Source of the DNA: an uncultured bacterium
GTDB taxonomy: Bacteria; Bacillota; Clostridia; Oscillospirales; Ruminococcaceae
Assembly (NCBI GenBank): GCA_905214345.1
Contig: CAJMLV010000013.1
Span: 1 to 64,000, forward strand
DNA length: 64,000 bases
Direction: 5' to 3'
Shown: positions 24,246-32,875 of the stretch, piece after piece
How positions within the stretch are numbered: the stretch's first letter is position 1
How the letters are laid out: each line of letters opens with the position of its first letter
Notes under the pieces: model-generated
What the model was told of the DNA's origin: nothing
What the model saw: the letters and a program-made list of their open reading frames with translations, nothing else
Database searches by the model: none
Position numbers and translations under genes: made by a program

Positions 24246-26687
24246 ATGAAGCTGACAAACGCCGGAACCGCCTGCTGCACCATCGTCCTGGGCAACAACG
24301 CCACCTGGCTGGAAACCCATACCGCCCGGGAATTGCGGGATTACATCCAGAAAATCAGCGGTGCGGTTCTGATCATCGCACCGGAATCTGCAGCGGGCAG
24401 TATTCCGGGCGCCAAAATCCTGATCGGCCGCCGGGAAACCAACACCCTGGTCTGTGCCTTTGATGAAGAGTACCGCATCCTGCCCGAAACCAGCGATACC
24501 GAAAACGACTGCATCGCCTTTGCCGTACGGGAAGATACGCTGGTCATCAGCGGCTCCAACGACCGCAGCGTACATTACAGCGCCTGCCATCTGCTGGAAA
24601 CCCAATTCGGTGTAGGTTTCTATTTTGACGGCGATTATATTCCCGATTCCCCCGACCTGGAACTTGAGACGCTCACCGTGGTGGAGCGCTCAGCGTTCCG
24701 GTTCCGCCACACGGTGGGGCAGTGGGTCTACAACTTTGGTGCCTTCCTCAATGTGGAAGAGCGAAAACGCGAACTGGACATGTATGCCCACAACAAAATC
24801 AACTCCTACCGCTTCTACTCCTGGAACAGCTATGTGCGCAAGCGCACTTTCCAGAAAATGGGGGTGGAAACCGAACCCATCACCCCTGAGGATGTGCGCC
24901 GCATGGAGATCCAGCGGGAGGTAGCGGAATACGCCCGCAGCCTGGGCATCGAAACCATGGTACAGATGATGATCCAGGAAACGCCTCCCGGGTTCCGCAA
25001 GGTCTACCCCAACGCCCGGTATTTCGGCTGCGAGTGGGTCAAGGACGACAATGCCGAACCCGATGTTGTGGCCTGCCTGTACCCCGACGATCCCGTCTAC
25101 AAAAAGCTGGTCAGGACTTTTGTGGAAACCTGGGTGGAGACCTACGGACCCAGCCGCCATTTTTCTTCCTGTCCGCCGTCGGAACATCACATTTCCACCG
25201 GGGTGGAGGATTTCATCCAGAGCAACATCGACTTTGCCAGATACACCTACGAGGCCGTGCAGGAAGCCGTGCCCGACGCCCGTTTCTTCTTTGACGGATG
25301 GGGTGTGCGGGCCAACACGCCGCCCCACATCTGGACCATGCCCGGCGTGATGGAACGCTTTGTGGACGCTTTGCCGGAGGAAGTGTATTTTCTGGATCTG
25401 TGGCCCAACCGCAAGGAAACGGACAGCACCTTCCGGGAACCCATGTACCGTGACGAAAATTACTGTCCCCTGCGCCGGGCCCGGTATGTGCTGGAACCCA
25501 TCAACGAGTTCGGCGGCGACGACCACATGCATGGCGACTTTGCCCGCCATATTGAAGCCGCAAAGGAAATGACCGACCCCGCCGTGGTGGAACACGGCGA
25601 AGGGTTTGGCAACTGCACCGAGCTGTGCGGCGTCAGCCTGCACTTCTTTGACCTGATTTTCAAGCTGGCCTGGGACCCCGCCAAGGTCACTCTGGACGGA
25701 TTCCTGGACGAAACCGCCCGCAACCGCTACGGCGAAAAAGCCGCCGCTGCCGGCGCCCGCGCTCTGCGCGCTTTGCAGCAGGCCGTGTATTCCGACCGTG
25801 ATTCCTCCCATGCACGCTATCAGAAGCGCTGCTATCTTGTCCGGCCTCAGCGCCGCCAGGTCCCTGTGGAAGAATCCCTGCAGGTCACGGCCCTGCTCAA
25901 CGAGTACATGCAGCAGATGAGCGCCCTGCCCGACGAAGAGAAGCACCGCTTCATCGGCCGCGACATGTTTGACGTGATGCGGCAGTTCATCACCGAATAT
26001 TTCAACATGCACCTGCGCCGCCTTTTCGACGCCTACCTGCGCCGCAACACCGAGAACGGGGCTCGCGCCGCCTTTGAAGGCCACGCCGCCCTGCTGGAAC
26101 GCCTGCTGACCGAGCTGGAATGGATGACACGGGAAGACGAAGAGTCCTATGTGGAAACCATGGTGCGCCGCTACACGGGCCGCCCCTGCGACCCCGATGT
26201 TTCGGGCGCAGACTGCACCCCCACAGACTTCCGCGTCTGGATGCGCGACCTGGGCACCACCTTCGCCAAGACCATCCCCAATCTGATCGACTACCCCAGC
26301 CGGGATTACCACGAACTCATTGCCTGCTATTACCATCCCCGGGTCACAGCCTGCATCGACTGCCTGCGCAGCGTCTGGGACCGGGACATCTCCCCCTCCG
26401 AAGTGGACGAGATGCTGGAAGCGCGCTACCGCGAAGTGGAAACCCGCTGGACGGACGTTGGGTACGAGGTCACCGACGCCTGCTGCGCGGCTCATCTGCC
26501 CCTGTGGAAGGCTGCAGAAAACGCCTGGCGTGCCCTGCGCACCCTGCCCCTGGATGCCGGGCTGCAGGGCGGGGACGATGCGGCTGTGCGGGAGGTCATC
26601 GACGTGTTTGCCAGCTTCTCCGAGCAATCGGCCCACAAAGCCCCCCGCTCCTGGGTAAGCGAAAATCCCTTTGACCACAAGGAGTAA
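24246..26687 (+). CDS. GH89-like alpha-N-acetylglucosaminidase (NAGLU-type) family protein
   Basis: 813 residues, no signal peptide, so probably cytoplasmic. The N-terminal 130 residues (HTARELRDYIQKISGA...ILIGRRETN) form the small alpha/beta domain that precedes the barrel in GH89, GH20 and GH67 enzymes. The TIM barrel begins FRFRHTVGQWVYNFGAF and contains SSCPPSEHH, NEFGGDDHMHGDF and EHGEGFGNCTELCG, which align by eye with the NAGLU blocks holding the acid/base and nucleophile Glu. The all-helical C-terminal domain completes the NAGLU layout. The usual NFGG of GH89 is EFGG here, so specificity may differ. AAAGGGGGA precedes the ATG at 24246. It opens an eight-gene operon and may release a terminal N-acetylhexosamine. 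Confidence 0.62.
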   Translation: MKLTNAGTACCTIVLGNNATWLETHTARELRDYIQKISGAVLIIAPESAAGSIPGAKILIGRRETNTLVCAFDEEYRILPETSDTENDCIAFAVREDTLVISGSNDRSVHYSACHLLETQFGVGFYFDGDYIPDSPDLELETLTVVERSAFRFRHTVGQWVYNFGAFLNVEERKRELDMYAHNKINSYRFYSWNSYVRKRTFQKMGVETEPITPEDVRRMEIQREVAEYARSLGIETMVQMMIQETPPGFRKVYPNARYFGCEWVKDDNAEPDVVACLYPDDPVYKKLVRTFVETWVETYGPSRHFSSCPPSEHHISTGVEDFIQSNIDFARYTYEAVQEAVPDARFFFDGWGVRANTPPHIWTMPGVMERFVDALPEEVYFLDLWPNRKETDSTFREPMYRDENYCPLRRARYVLEPINEFGGDDHMHGDFARHIEAAKEMTDPAVVEHGEGFGNCTELCGVSLHFFDLIFKLAWDPAKVTLDGFLDETARNRYGEKAAAAGARALRALQQAVYSDRDSSHARYQKRCYLVRPQRRQVPVEESLQVTALLNEYMQQMSALPDEEKHRFIGRDMFDVMRQFITEYFNMHLRRLFDAYLRRNTENGARAAFEGHAALLERLLTELEWMTREDEESYVETMVRRYTGRPCDPDVSGADCTPTDFRVWMRDLGTTFAKTIPNLIDYPSRDYHELIACYYHPRVTACIDCLRSVWDRDISPSEVDEMLEARYREVETRWTDVGYEVTDACCAAHLPLWKAAENAWRALRTLPLDAGLQGGDDAAVREVIDVFASFSEQSAHKAPRSWVSENPFDHKE

Positions 26688-26691
26688 AGGC

Positions 26692-27795
26692 ATGAACATC
26701 TTTGAAGAGCTGGACCTGCAACGCTATATCAACGCCCAGGATACCTTTACCAAATACGGGGCCAGCTGCATGAGCCAGACCAGCCTGCGGGCCATGTATG
26801 AAATCTCCCGCAGCTGGGTAGATCTTGACCAGGTGCAGTGCCACGCAGGCGACGCCATTGCCCGCATGACCCGCAACGAGGGCGCCTATCTCACCAACGG
26901 CGCGGCCGGCGGGCTGGTTATCTGCGCAGCCGCTGCCCTGGCGCTGGACGAAGAAAGCGTTTATGACGCGCTGCCAGACACCGGGCACCGCTGCGAGATC
27001 ATCGTCCAGCGGGCACAGCACAATTCTTACGATACCAGCCTGCGCACCGCCGGCGCAAAGCTGGTGTGGACGGGCAGCGAGACCATGGCTCCCACGGAAG
27101 CTGAATTTGAGGCTGCTTTCAACGGCCGCACCGCAGCCGTTGCGTACTTTATCTACCACGGGCGGGAAGCTTCCCTGCCTTTGGAAACGGTCATCCGGAT
27201 CGCACACGCCAAAAATGTACCGGTGATCGTGGACGCGGCAGCCCAGAACCCTCCGGCGGAAAATCTCTGGAAATACACCGGGATGGGCGCCGACATGGTG
27301 GTGTTCAGCGGCGGCAAAACTCTGTGCGGTCCTCAGGATTCCGGCCTGATCGTGGGCAAAGAGCTCTGGGTCCGGCGCTGCCGCCGCTGGGGACCGCCCC
27401 GGGATGGTGTGTGCCGCTGCTGCAAAACTTCCCGGGAAGCCATGGTCGGATTGTACACGGCCCTGCGGGATTACCTGGCACAGGACCAGGAAGCCGCACA
27501 CGCGCGGCAGGCCACCCTGTGCGCTTTATGGGAAGAAACCGCCCATCGGTGCGGCTGTACCCATGTGCGGCGCACCGAGGAAGGCCCTGTAGGCCAGCGG
27601 CTGTGGCGGTCCTTCGCCACGCCGGCCTGCATCGATGCGGCAGAGGCCGCCCGGCGAATGAAAGAAAACGGTATATACATCGGTGTGACCGATGACGGGC
27701 GGGAGCTTGTGTTCAATCCGCTTCTGCTCAACGAAGAACAAACCCTGCGCGTGTGCGAAGCCACACGCCTGGCTCTGGAAGCAAAGGAGAATTGA
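26692..27795 (+). CDS. PLP-dependent SelA/DgaE-like ammonia-lyase
   Basis: 367 residues of the fold-type I PLP family that contains selenocysteine synthase SelA and D-glucosaminate-6-phosphate ammonia-lyase DgaE. The Schiff-base lysine is K209 in VVFSGGKTLCGPQDSG, and D181 (VIVDAAAQNPP) should bind the PLP nitrogen. The starting motif YINAQDTFTKYGAS...YLTNGAAGGL is typical of the DgaE-like branch. It starts 4 bp after the GH89-like gene. The expected reaction is beta-elimination of water with loss of ammonia from a 2-amino sugar acid, giving a 2-keto-3-deoxy acid; RidA neighbours fit the enamine/imine released. The substrate is inferred. Confidence 0.75.
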   Translation: MNIFEELDLQRYINAQDTFTKYGASCMSQTSLRAMYEISRSWVDLDQVQCHAGDAIARMTRNEGAYLTNGAAGGLVICAAAALALDEESVYDALPDTGHRCEIIVQRAQHNSYDTSLRTAGAKLVWTGSETMAPTEAEFEAAFNGRTAAVAYFIYHGREASLPLETVIRIAHAKNVPVIVDAAAQNPPAENLWKYTGMGADMVVFSGGKTLCGPQDSGLIVGKELWVRRCRRWGPPRDGVCRCCKTSREAMVGLYTALRDYLAQDQEAAHARQATLCALWEETAHRCGCTHVRRTEEGPVGQRLWRSFATPACIDAAEAARRMKENGIYIGVTDDGRELVFNPLLLNEEQTLRVCEATRLALEAKEN

Positions 27796-27797
27796 CC

Positions 27798-28265
27798 ATG
27801 GGTGCTACGGAAAAACGCATGGAACAGCTGGGCATTGAGCTGCAGCGGACCGACTGGCGGGGCAAAGGCGCGGTGGAAGCCGTGTTTGCCGGGGATCTTT
27901 TGTATCTTTCGGCCCACTTCCCTGTGGACGAAACGGGCAAGCCCGTCTATGTGGGCCGGGTCGGCGCAGAGATCGACGAAAAAACCGCTTACGAGGCGGC
28001 GCGTCTGTGCGGACTGAACATGCTGCGCACCATGCAGGCCTACATCGGCAGTCTGGACCGGGTGGATTACTTTGTAAAGGCGCTGTGCCTGGTGAACAGT
28101 GCGGGGGATTTCTACAACATGCCCCCGGTGATGAACGGTTTTTCGGACCTGATGGTGGAGATTTTCGGCCACCGGGGCCAGCACGCCCGCGCCGCCATGG
28201 GCGCCTATGTACTGGAAGGCAATATGCCGGTGTGCGTGGACGCCATTGTCAAGGTACGCAGATAA
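27798..28265 (+). CDS. RidA-family enamine/imine deaminase, first copy
   Basis: 155 residues. RidA/YjgF/UK114 fold with the conserved Arg environment GQHARAAMGAYVLEGNMPVCVDAIVKV at the C-terminus and GDLLYLSAHFP near the start. RidA enzymes hydrolyse reactive enamines/imines made by PLP ammonia-lyases, which explains its place directly after one. The ATG at 27798 follows AAAGGAG. It differs enough from the second copy to suggest separate roles or a hetero-oligomer. Confidence 0.85.
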   Translation: MGATEKRMEQLGIELQRTDWRGKGAVEAVFAGDLLYLSAHFPVDETGKPVYVGRVGAEIDEKTAYEAARLCGLNMLRTMQAYIGSLDRVDYFVKALCLVNSAGDFYNMPPVMNGFSDLMVEIFGHRGQHARAAMGAYVLEGNMPVCVDAIVKVRR

Positions 28266-28277
28266 GGAGGGTGCAGA

Positions 28278-28790
28278 ATGGCCACAGTCCATGAGATCCG
28301 GGAAAACGGGCAGGAAACCGTGCAGCGTTTTCCCCGTTACAAGCCCCTCATCCCTATCCGAGAGATCGACGGCGTGGTGTATGTATCCGGGCACGGTCCG
28401 GAGGACATCAACACCTACGAACCGCTGTACCGCGGCCGTGTGGGTGAAGACCTGACCCCAGAAGAAGGGTATCTCGCGGCGGGGGAATGTGCCAAAACCC
28501 TTTTGCGGGCGGTGCAGGAGCGTTACGGCAGCCTGGACTGCATCCACCACATGGTGCGCGCCCTGGCATTGGTGAACTGCGGGCGGGATTTCGACGCCCC
28601 GGAAAAAGTGGCGGACGGATTTTCGGATATGTGCATGGCCGTGCTGCAGGAACGCGGCCGTCATGCGCGCACCGTGATGGGGACCCGTAATATGCCCAAC
28701 CACAACATTCCTGTGGAAGTGGAGATGATCTTTGTTCTGGCAGACGCCTACCGCAACCGGGAAGGAGGTAACGCGGATGGAACGATATGA
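28278..28790 (+). CDS. RidA-family enamine/imine deaminase, second copy
   Basis: 170 residues, RidA fold with extended N-terminus: VVYVSGHGPED...RGRVGEDLTPEEGYLAAGECAKTLLRAV and a C-terminal RGRHARTVMGTRNMPNHNIPVEVEM that keeps the substrate carboxylate-binding Arg. AAGGAGGGTGC precedes the start. Its end overlaps the amidohydrolase start by 14 bp. Presence of two dissimilar RidA genes back to back is unusual. Confidence 0.85.
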   Translation: MATVHEIRENGQETVQRFPRYKPLIPIREIDGVVYVSGHGPEDINTYEPLYRGRVGEDLTPEEGYLAAGECAKTLLRAVQERYGSLDCIHHMVRALALVNCGRDFDAPEKVADGFSDMCMAVLQERGRHARTVMGTRNMPNHNIPVEVEMIFVLADAYRNREGGNADGTI

Positions 28791-30027
28791 CCTGGTACTG
28801 CGGGGAGGTACCGTCTATGACCCCCGCACCGGCACACTGACCGGGCAGGATGTGGCCATCCGGGACGGACGCATTGCCGCACGGGCCAGAAGCCTTGTAT
28901 GCGAAGCCGACACCGAGATGGATGTGACCGGATGTGTGGTATCGCCGGGCCTCATCGATATGCACTGCCATGTGTTCCCCATGTTTCCCTACCCCCACGA
29001 GGACTCTCTGCGCACCACCAACGCCGAGGAACACATGTTCCGCGCGGGCGTGACCACGGCGGTGGACGCCGGCACCTGCGGCTGGCGCAATTTCGGCGAT
29101 TTCAAGGAACACGTCATCGACGTCACCAAGGTGCGTGTACTGGCTTTCATTGATATTGCAGCCAAAGGGATGCACTATACCTCTTCGGAACAATCGGTGA
29201 AGGACATCCAGCCCGAGATCACCGCCGCGGTGGCCAACACCTGGTCCGATGTGGTGGTGGGCATAAAAAGCGCCCACTACTGGGCCAGGCACGAGGACGC
29301 GGCTCATCCGGCGTGGGCCTCCATTGACGGAGCACTGAAAGCCGCGTCCCTGTGCGGCAAAATCGTCATGGTGGACAGCATCCCCATCCCGCCCGAACGC
29401 AGCTACCCCAACATTCTGGCCCGTCTGCGCCCCGGGGATGTACATACCCATGTATTCGCCCAGCAGTTCCCCCTGCTGGACGAGGCCGGGCAGATGCAGC
29501 CCTACATGCTGGAACAGCGGGCCCGCGGGGTACGGTTCGATGTGGGGCACGGTTCCGGCAGCTTCTGGTTCCGCCAGGCGGCAGGCTGCCTGGCCGCCGG
29601 CTTTGCCCCCGACACCATCTCCACCGACCTGCACCATCAGAATGTAACCGGGCCGGTGATCGACCTTTTGTATGTGGCAAGCAAGTTCCTGGCCATGGGC
29701 ATGAAACTGGAGGATGTTCTGTACCGGGTCACCCGGGCACCGGCACTGACCCTGTCCCGCCCGGAACTGGGCACCCTGGACCCCGGCGCCTGCGCCGACA
29801 TCGCGGTGCTTCGCCTGCGGGAAGGTCCCTTCGGCTTTATGGATTGCGGCGGCGCCCGCATAACGGGAGAGAAAAAACTGGAGTGCGTGGCCACGCTGCG
29901 GGAAGGCGAAGTGGTATTTGACCCCGAAGCACGCAGCATGCCGGACTGGCGCGAGGCGCCGCCGGCTTACTGGCAGGCGCCGGGACTGCTGCGGAGCTGG
30001 ACGCTCTGGAAAGAAAGAGAGGTATAA
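28777..30027 (+). CDS. Amidohydrolase/deacetylase-family metallohydrolase
   Basis: 416 residues of the amidohydrolase superfamily (EF_0837/dihydroorotase-like group). Metal ligands visible are H63 and H65 (DMHCHVF), K164 (VGIKSAHY, probably carboxylated), H223/H225 (DVHTHVF) and D284 (STDLHHQ); H258 is also conserved-looking. The strand that in relatives carries a His in MVHIG reads IVMVDSIP, so a metal ligand may be Asp200. Relatives next to dgaE-like genes are presumed to act on N-acylated amino acids or sugars; here N-deacetylation of an acetylated sugar acid is a natural guess. GAAGGAGGT sets the start. Confidence 0.75.
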   Translation: MERYDLVLRGGTVYDPRTGTLTGQDVAIRDGRIAARARSLVCEADTEMDVTGCVVSPGLIDMHCHVFPMFPYPHEDSLRTTNAEEHMFRAGVTTAVDAGTCGWRNFGDFKEHVIDVTKVRVLAFIDIAAKGMHYTSSEQSVKDIQPEITAAVANTWSDVVVGIKSAHYWARHEDAAHPAWASIDGALKAASLCGKIVMVDSIPIPPERSYPNILARLRPGDVHTHVFAQQFPLLDEAGQMQPYMLEQRARGVRFDVGHGSGSFWFRQAAGCLAAGFAPDTISTDLHHQNVTGPVIDLLYVASKFLAMGMKLEDVLYRVTRAPALTLSRPELGTLDPGACADIAVLRLREGPFGFMDCGGARITGEKKLECVATLREGEVVFDPEARSMPDWREAPPAYWQAPGLLRSWTLWKEREV

Positions 30028-30031
30028 CAAC

Positions 30032-30982
30032 GTGCGATTCAACGAACGGGAAGACGTGATCGAACTCACGCGGGAATGGAAGGGCGAACGGTTTGAGGAC
30101 GGCCGCCCCAAGGTCAGCGACGAAAAGATCGAGATCCTGAAAACCCTGACCCAGGAAGAGATCTGGCATCCGCTGTATTTCAGCGGATACCGGTTCCAGT
30201 TCCAGGGCGGGATGCACACCCTGCACACCGGCAAAAAGCTGTACGGCCGGGCAGTGACCTGCTGTTTCATGCCTCAGCGGCCGGATATGCGGCGGCTGGC
30301 CTTTGAATCCGCCCGTGCCAAAGGCTGGAAGGGCGACTGCAACCAGTGGGTCATTGACAGCCTGCAGGAAGGCGATGTGGTGGTGTGCGATCTGTACGAC
30401 AAGATCTTCAAAGGCACCTTTGTGGGCGGCAACCTGACCACCGCCATCCGGGCGCGGACCATCACCGGCGGCGCTGTGGTCTGGGGCGGCGTGCGGGACC
30501 TGGAACAGATGCAGAACATTGATACCCAGGTCTATTACCGCGGGGTGGACCCCACCCCCATCCGGGACTGCCAGCTGACCGCCTTCAACGGTCCCTGCCG
30601 GATCGGGGATGCCCTGTGCCTGCCCGGTGACATTGTGATCGGCACCAAGAACGGCGTTCTGTTTGTGCCCAGCCACATGGTGGATTTTGTCATTGAAAAC
30701 GCCTACAAGATGCAGGTGCGGGACCTGTATGCCTTCCCGAAGCTGCGGCGCGGCGAATACACCACCGCCGATGTGGACGCCCCCGTCTGGAACGAAGAGA
30801 TGATGCAGGAGCTGCTGGCTTTCATCGACACAGAGCCCGAAGCCGAAAAATACCGCGGCATGGACTGGAGCGTGGAGCTGCGGGCCGCCCGGGGCGACAA
30901 AGCTGCCATAGACGAGATGCTGATGCGTTTTGACATTGAAACCTTTTCCGCCCCCGGCGGGGAAAGACAGGTGCTGATATGA
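30032..30982 (+). CDS. RraA-like family protein, putative aldolase
   Basis: 316 residues from a GTG start with GAGAGG upstream. The RraA/4-hydroxy-4-methyl-2-oxoglutarate aldolase fold is recognised by KGTFVGGNLTTAIRARTITGGAVVWGGVRDLEQ, where the G-G-N-L loop and the G-x-R-D motif bind the divalent metal and pyruvate enolate. Class II aldolases of this fold cleave 2-keto acids to pyruvate. Flanking helical extensions (about 1-60 and 260-316) are family-specific. In this operon it could split the 2-keto-3-deoxy sugar acid made by the PLP enzyme. It overlaps the SDR start by 4 bp. Confidence 0.72.
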   Translation: MRFNEREDVIELTREWKGERFEDGRPKVSDEKIEILKTLTQEEIWHPLYFSGYRFQFQGGMHTLHTGKKLYGRAVTCCFMPQRPDMRRLAFESARAKGWKGDCNQWVIDSLQEGDVVVCDLYDKIFKGTFVGGNLTTAIRARTITGGAVVWGGVRDLEQMQNIDTQVYYRGVDPTPIRDCQLTAFNGPCRIGDALCLPGDIVIGTKNGVLFVPSHMVDFVIENAYKMQVRDLYAFPKLRRGEYTTADVDAPVWNEEMMQELLAFIDTEPEAEKYRGMDWSVELRAARGDKAAIDEMLMRFDIETFSAPGGERQVLI

Positions 30983-31812
30983 TGGAAAAGACTTATCACA
31001 GCGGCATTGCCGACTATAACCGCATGCTGGAAGGCAAGCGCGTGTTTCTGACTACCGCAGCCCGGGGCATCGGCCGCAGCATTGCCCTGCTCTTTGCACG
31101 GCAGGGAGCCGAGATATACTTCGGCGGCCGCAACGAAAAATGGGTCCGGCAGGCCCGGGAGGAGATCGGTGCCGTGGCCCCCGTGTGCCGCGGGTATGTG
31201 TTCGATCTTTCCGATGCACGGCAGAGCGAGGAAACCGCCCGCACCGTTCTGCAGGACAGCGGCGGCATCGATATTCTGGTGAATACGGTGGGCGTGAACT
31301 GCCACTGTACCGTGGAGACCTATCAGGACGAGGATATGTTCCGCCTGCTGGAAACCAACTACCTCAGCGGCCTGCGCTTTGCCCGCCAGTTCGTGCCCGA
31401 CATGTGCCGGCGGGGCAGCGGCAGCGTGATCAACATTTCCTCCATCCACAGCGTGATGACCCAGCCGAACAACATGCTCTACGCCGGCACCAAAGGCGCC
31501 ATGAACGCCGCCGCCCGGGCCATGGCCCTGGACTGCGCCCCCTGCGGCGTGCGGGTAAACACCATCTGCCCCGGCGTGATCATGAGCGATGTGATGTACG
31601 ATGCCCTGGATTCCATGCAGACACAGAAGGAAAAGGAGGATTTCTGGCGCATCTGCCGCAACTGTCAGCCGCTGCCTCCCGGGCAGATGGGTGACATTGC
31701 CAACACCGCGCTGTTCCTGGCCTCGGATATGGGCGCCTACATCACCGGCCAACACATTCTGGTGGATGGCGGTACCAGCATCCGCGCCCATGATTCCCAC
31801 TGCGACGGCTGA
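30979..31812 (+). CDS. Short-chain dehydrogenase/reductase
   Basis: 277 residues, classical SDR. The nucleotide-binding loop is TTAARGIGRS (25-34), a variant of T-G-x3-G-x-G. N102 lies in LVNTVG, catalytic S154/S155 in NISS, Y168 and K172 in YAGTK, and the C-terminal VDGGTSIR closes the fold. Arg51 after the second strand (FGGRN) hints at NADP(H). Within the operon it may oxidise the sugar C1 to a lactone, or act at another hydroxyl. It starts inside the stop of the RraA-like gene (ATGA). Confidence 0.88.
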   Translation: MMEKTYHSGIADYNRMLEGKRVFLTTAARGIGRSIALLFARQGAEIYFGGRNEKWVRQAREEIGAVAPVCRGYVFDLSDARQSEETARTVLQDSGGIDILVNTVGVNCHCTVETYQDEDMFRLLETNYLSGLRFARQFVPDMCRRGSGSVINISSIHSVMTQPNNMLYAGTKGAMNAAARAMALDCAPCGVRVNTICPGVIMSDVMYDALDSMQTQKEKEDFWRICRNCQPLPPGQMGDIANTALFLASDMGAYITGQHILVDGGTSIRAHDSHCDG

Positions 31813-31849
31813 CCCGCACAGCCCCCAGACCAAACACGGAGGGTCCCCC

Positions 31850-32794
31850 ATGAAACCAAAAATGCTGCTATTTTCCGGGTACGGTGCCCCCCAGGAAGAG
31901 GACATCTTTGTGTGCGCCCTGGACGGGACCGGCACCATACACCGCCTGACCGGCCTGCGCCACGGCGGCGCCCCCTCTTTCTGCTGCCGCGGGACCGACG
32001 GACACATCTACGCGGTTTCTGAGCGGCCCGACGGCTCGGACATCACCCTGTACCGACTGGCGGAAGGCAGCCTGCACCAGGTCCGCCGCATGCAGACCCC
32101 GGGCCGCGGTCTGTGCCACCTGTATGCCTGCGGCAGCGTGCTGTACGGCAGCTGCTTTGAAAGCGGCGACTTTTTTGCCGTAGATGCTGACCTGACCCGG
32201 GTGCTGTGGCAGTTCAACCCCGGTGCGGGCGCCAATGCCCACTGGACACAACAGGCAGACGGGATGCTCTATCTGGCCGATCTCGGCCACGACAGTCTGT
32301 ACCGCGTACCGATGCACGGGGATCTGCCCTGCGCAGAACCCCGGCGGCTGGCACAGCCTGCCAACAGCGGTCTCCGCCAGATACTGCCCACCCCGCACGG
32401 CCTTTTGTGCGTGAACGAGCTGGACGGCACCCTGCGGCTGCTGGACCGGGAAGGCCAGACACTGGCAAAGGCCCTTGCTTCGGAAGAAAAGCGGGATACC
32501 GTGCGCAACTTTCCCGGCGGCGCCTGTATGGATGAAACAGGACGATTGTTTTTGTGCAATCGCGGCCCCAACACCCTGACCCTGTGGGATACAGCGAACG
32601 GACGGCTCACCCGGCGCGCCGAATGGACCACCGGCGACTGGCCGCGCCACATCGCAGCTTTGTCGGGTACGCCGTTCATTGCGGCGGCCTGCACCCGAGA
32701 AAACGCCGTGTACGGTTACCGCATGGACGGTGAAACGGCACGGGAGGTGTTCCGCCTGTCCCTGCCGGGCGCCTCCTGCGTACTGGAATTGTAA
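31850..32794 (+). CDS. Lactonase-like beta-propeller protein
   Basis: 314 residues, 7-bladed beta-propeller of the 6-phosphogluconolactonase (YkgB/Pgl) type. It starts LLFSGYGAPQEEDIFVCALD and repeats blade motifs such as HLYACGSVLYGSCFESGDFFAV, LYLADLGHDSLYRVP and NFPGGACMDETGRLFLCNRG. No signal peptide. GGAGGG precedes the ATG at 31850. As last gene of the operon it would open a sugar lactone to the acid, which fits a route beginning with an NAD(P)-dependent sugar dehydrogenase. The exact lactone is unknown. Confidence 0.75.
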   Translation: MKPKMLLFSGYGAPQEEDIFVCALDGTGTIHRLTGLRHGGAPSFCCRGTDGHIYAVSERPDGSDITLYRLAEGSLHQVRRMQTPGRGLCHLYACGSVLYGSCFESGDFFAVDADLTRVLWQFNPGAGANAHWTQQADGMLYLADLGHDSLYRVPMHGDLPCAEPRRLAQPANSGLRQILPTPHGLLCVNELDGTLRLLDREGQTLAKALASEEKRDTVRNFPGGACMDETGRLFLCNRGPNTLTLWDTANGRLTRRAEWTTGDWPRHIAALSGTPFIAAACTRENAVYGYRMDGETAREVFRLSLPGASCVLEL

Positions 32795-32803
32795 AACAAA
32801 AAC

Positions 32804-32846
32804 CCCCGGGGGCGTTTCCTGAACGGAAACGCCCCCGGGCTTTTTA
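32804..32846. terminator. Bidirectional terminator between two catabolic operons
   Basis: A 15-bp perfect GC-rich stem (CCCGGGGGCGTTTCC / GGAAACGCCCCCGGG) is flanked by A-rich and T-rich runs. It ends the plus-strand amino-sugar operon and the minus-strand GH38-GH3 operon. Confidence 0.85.
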
Positions 32847-32875
32847 TTGGAACATCCCTCTGCTGAAAGTCAGAT

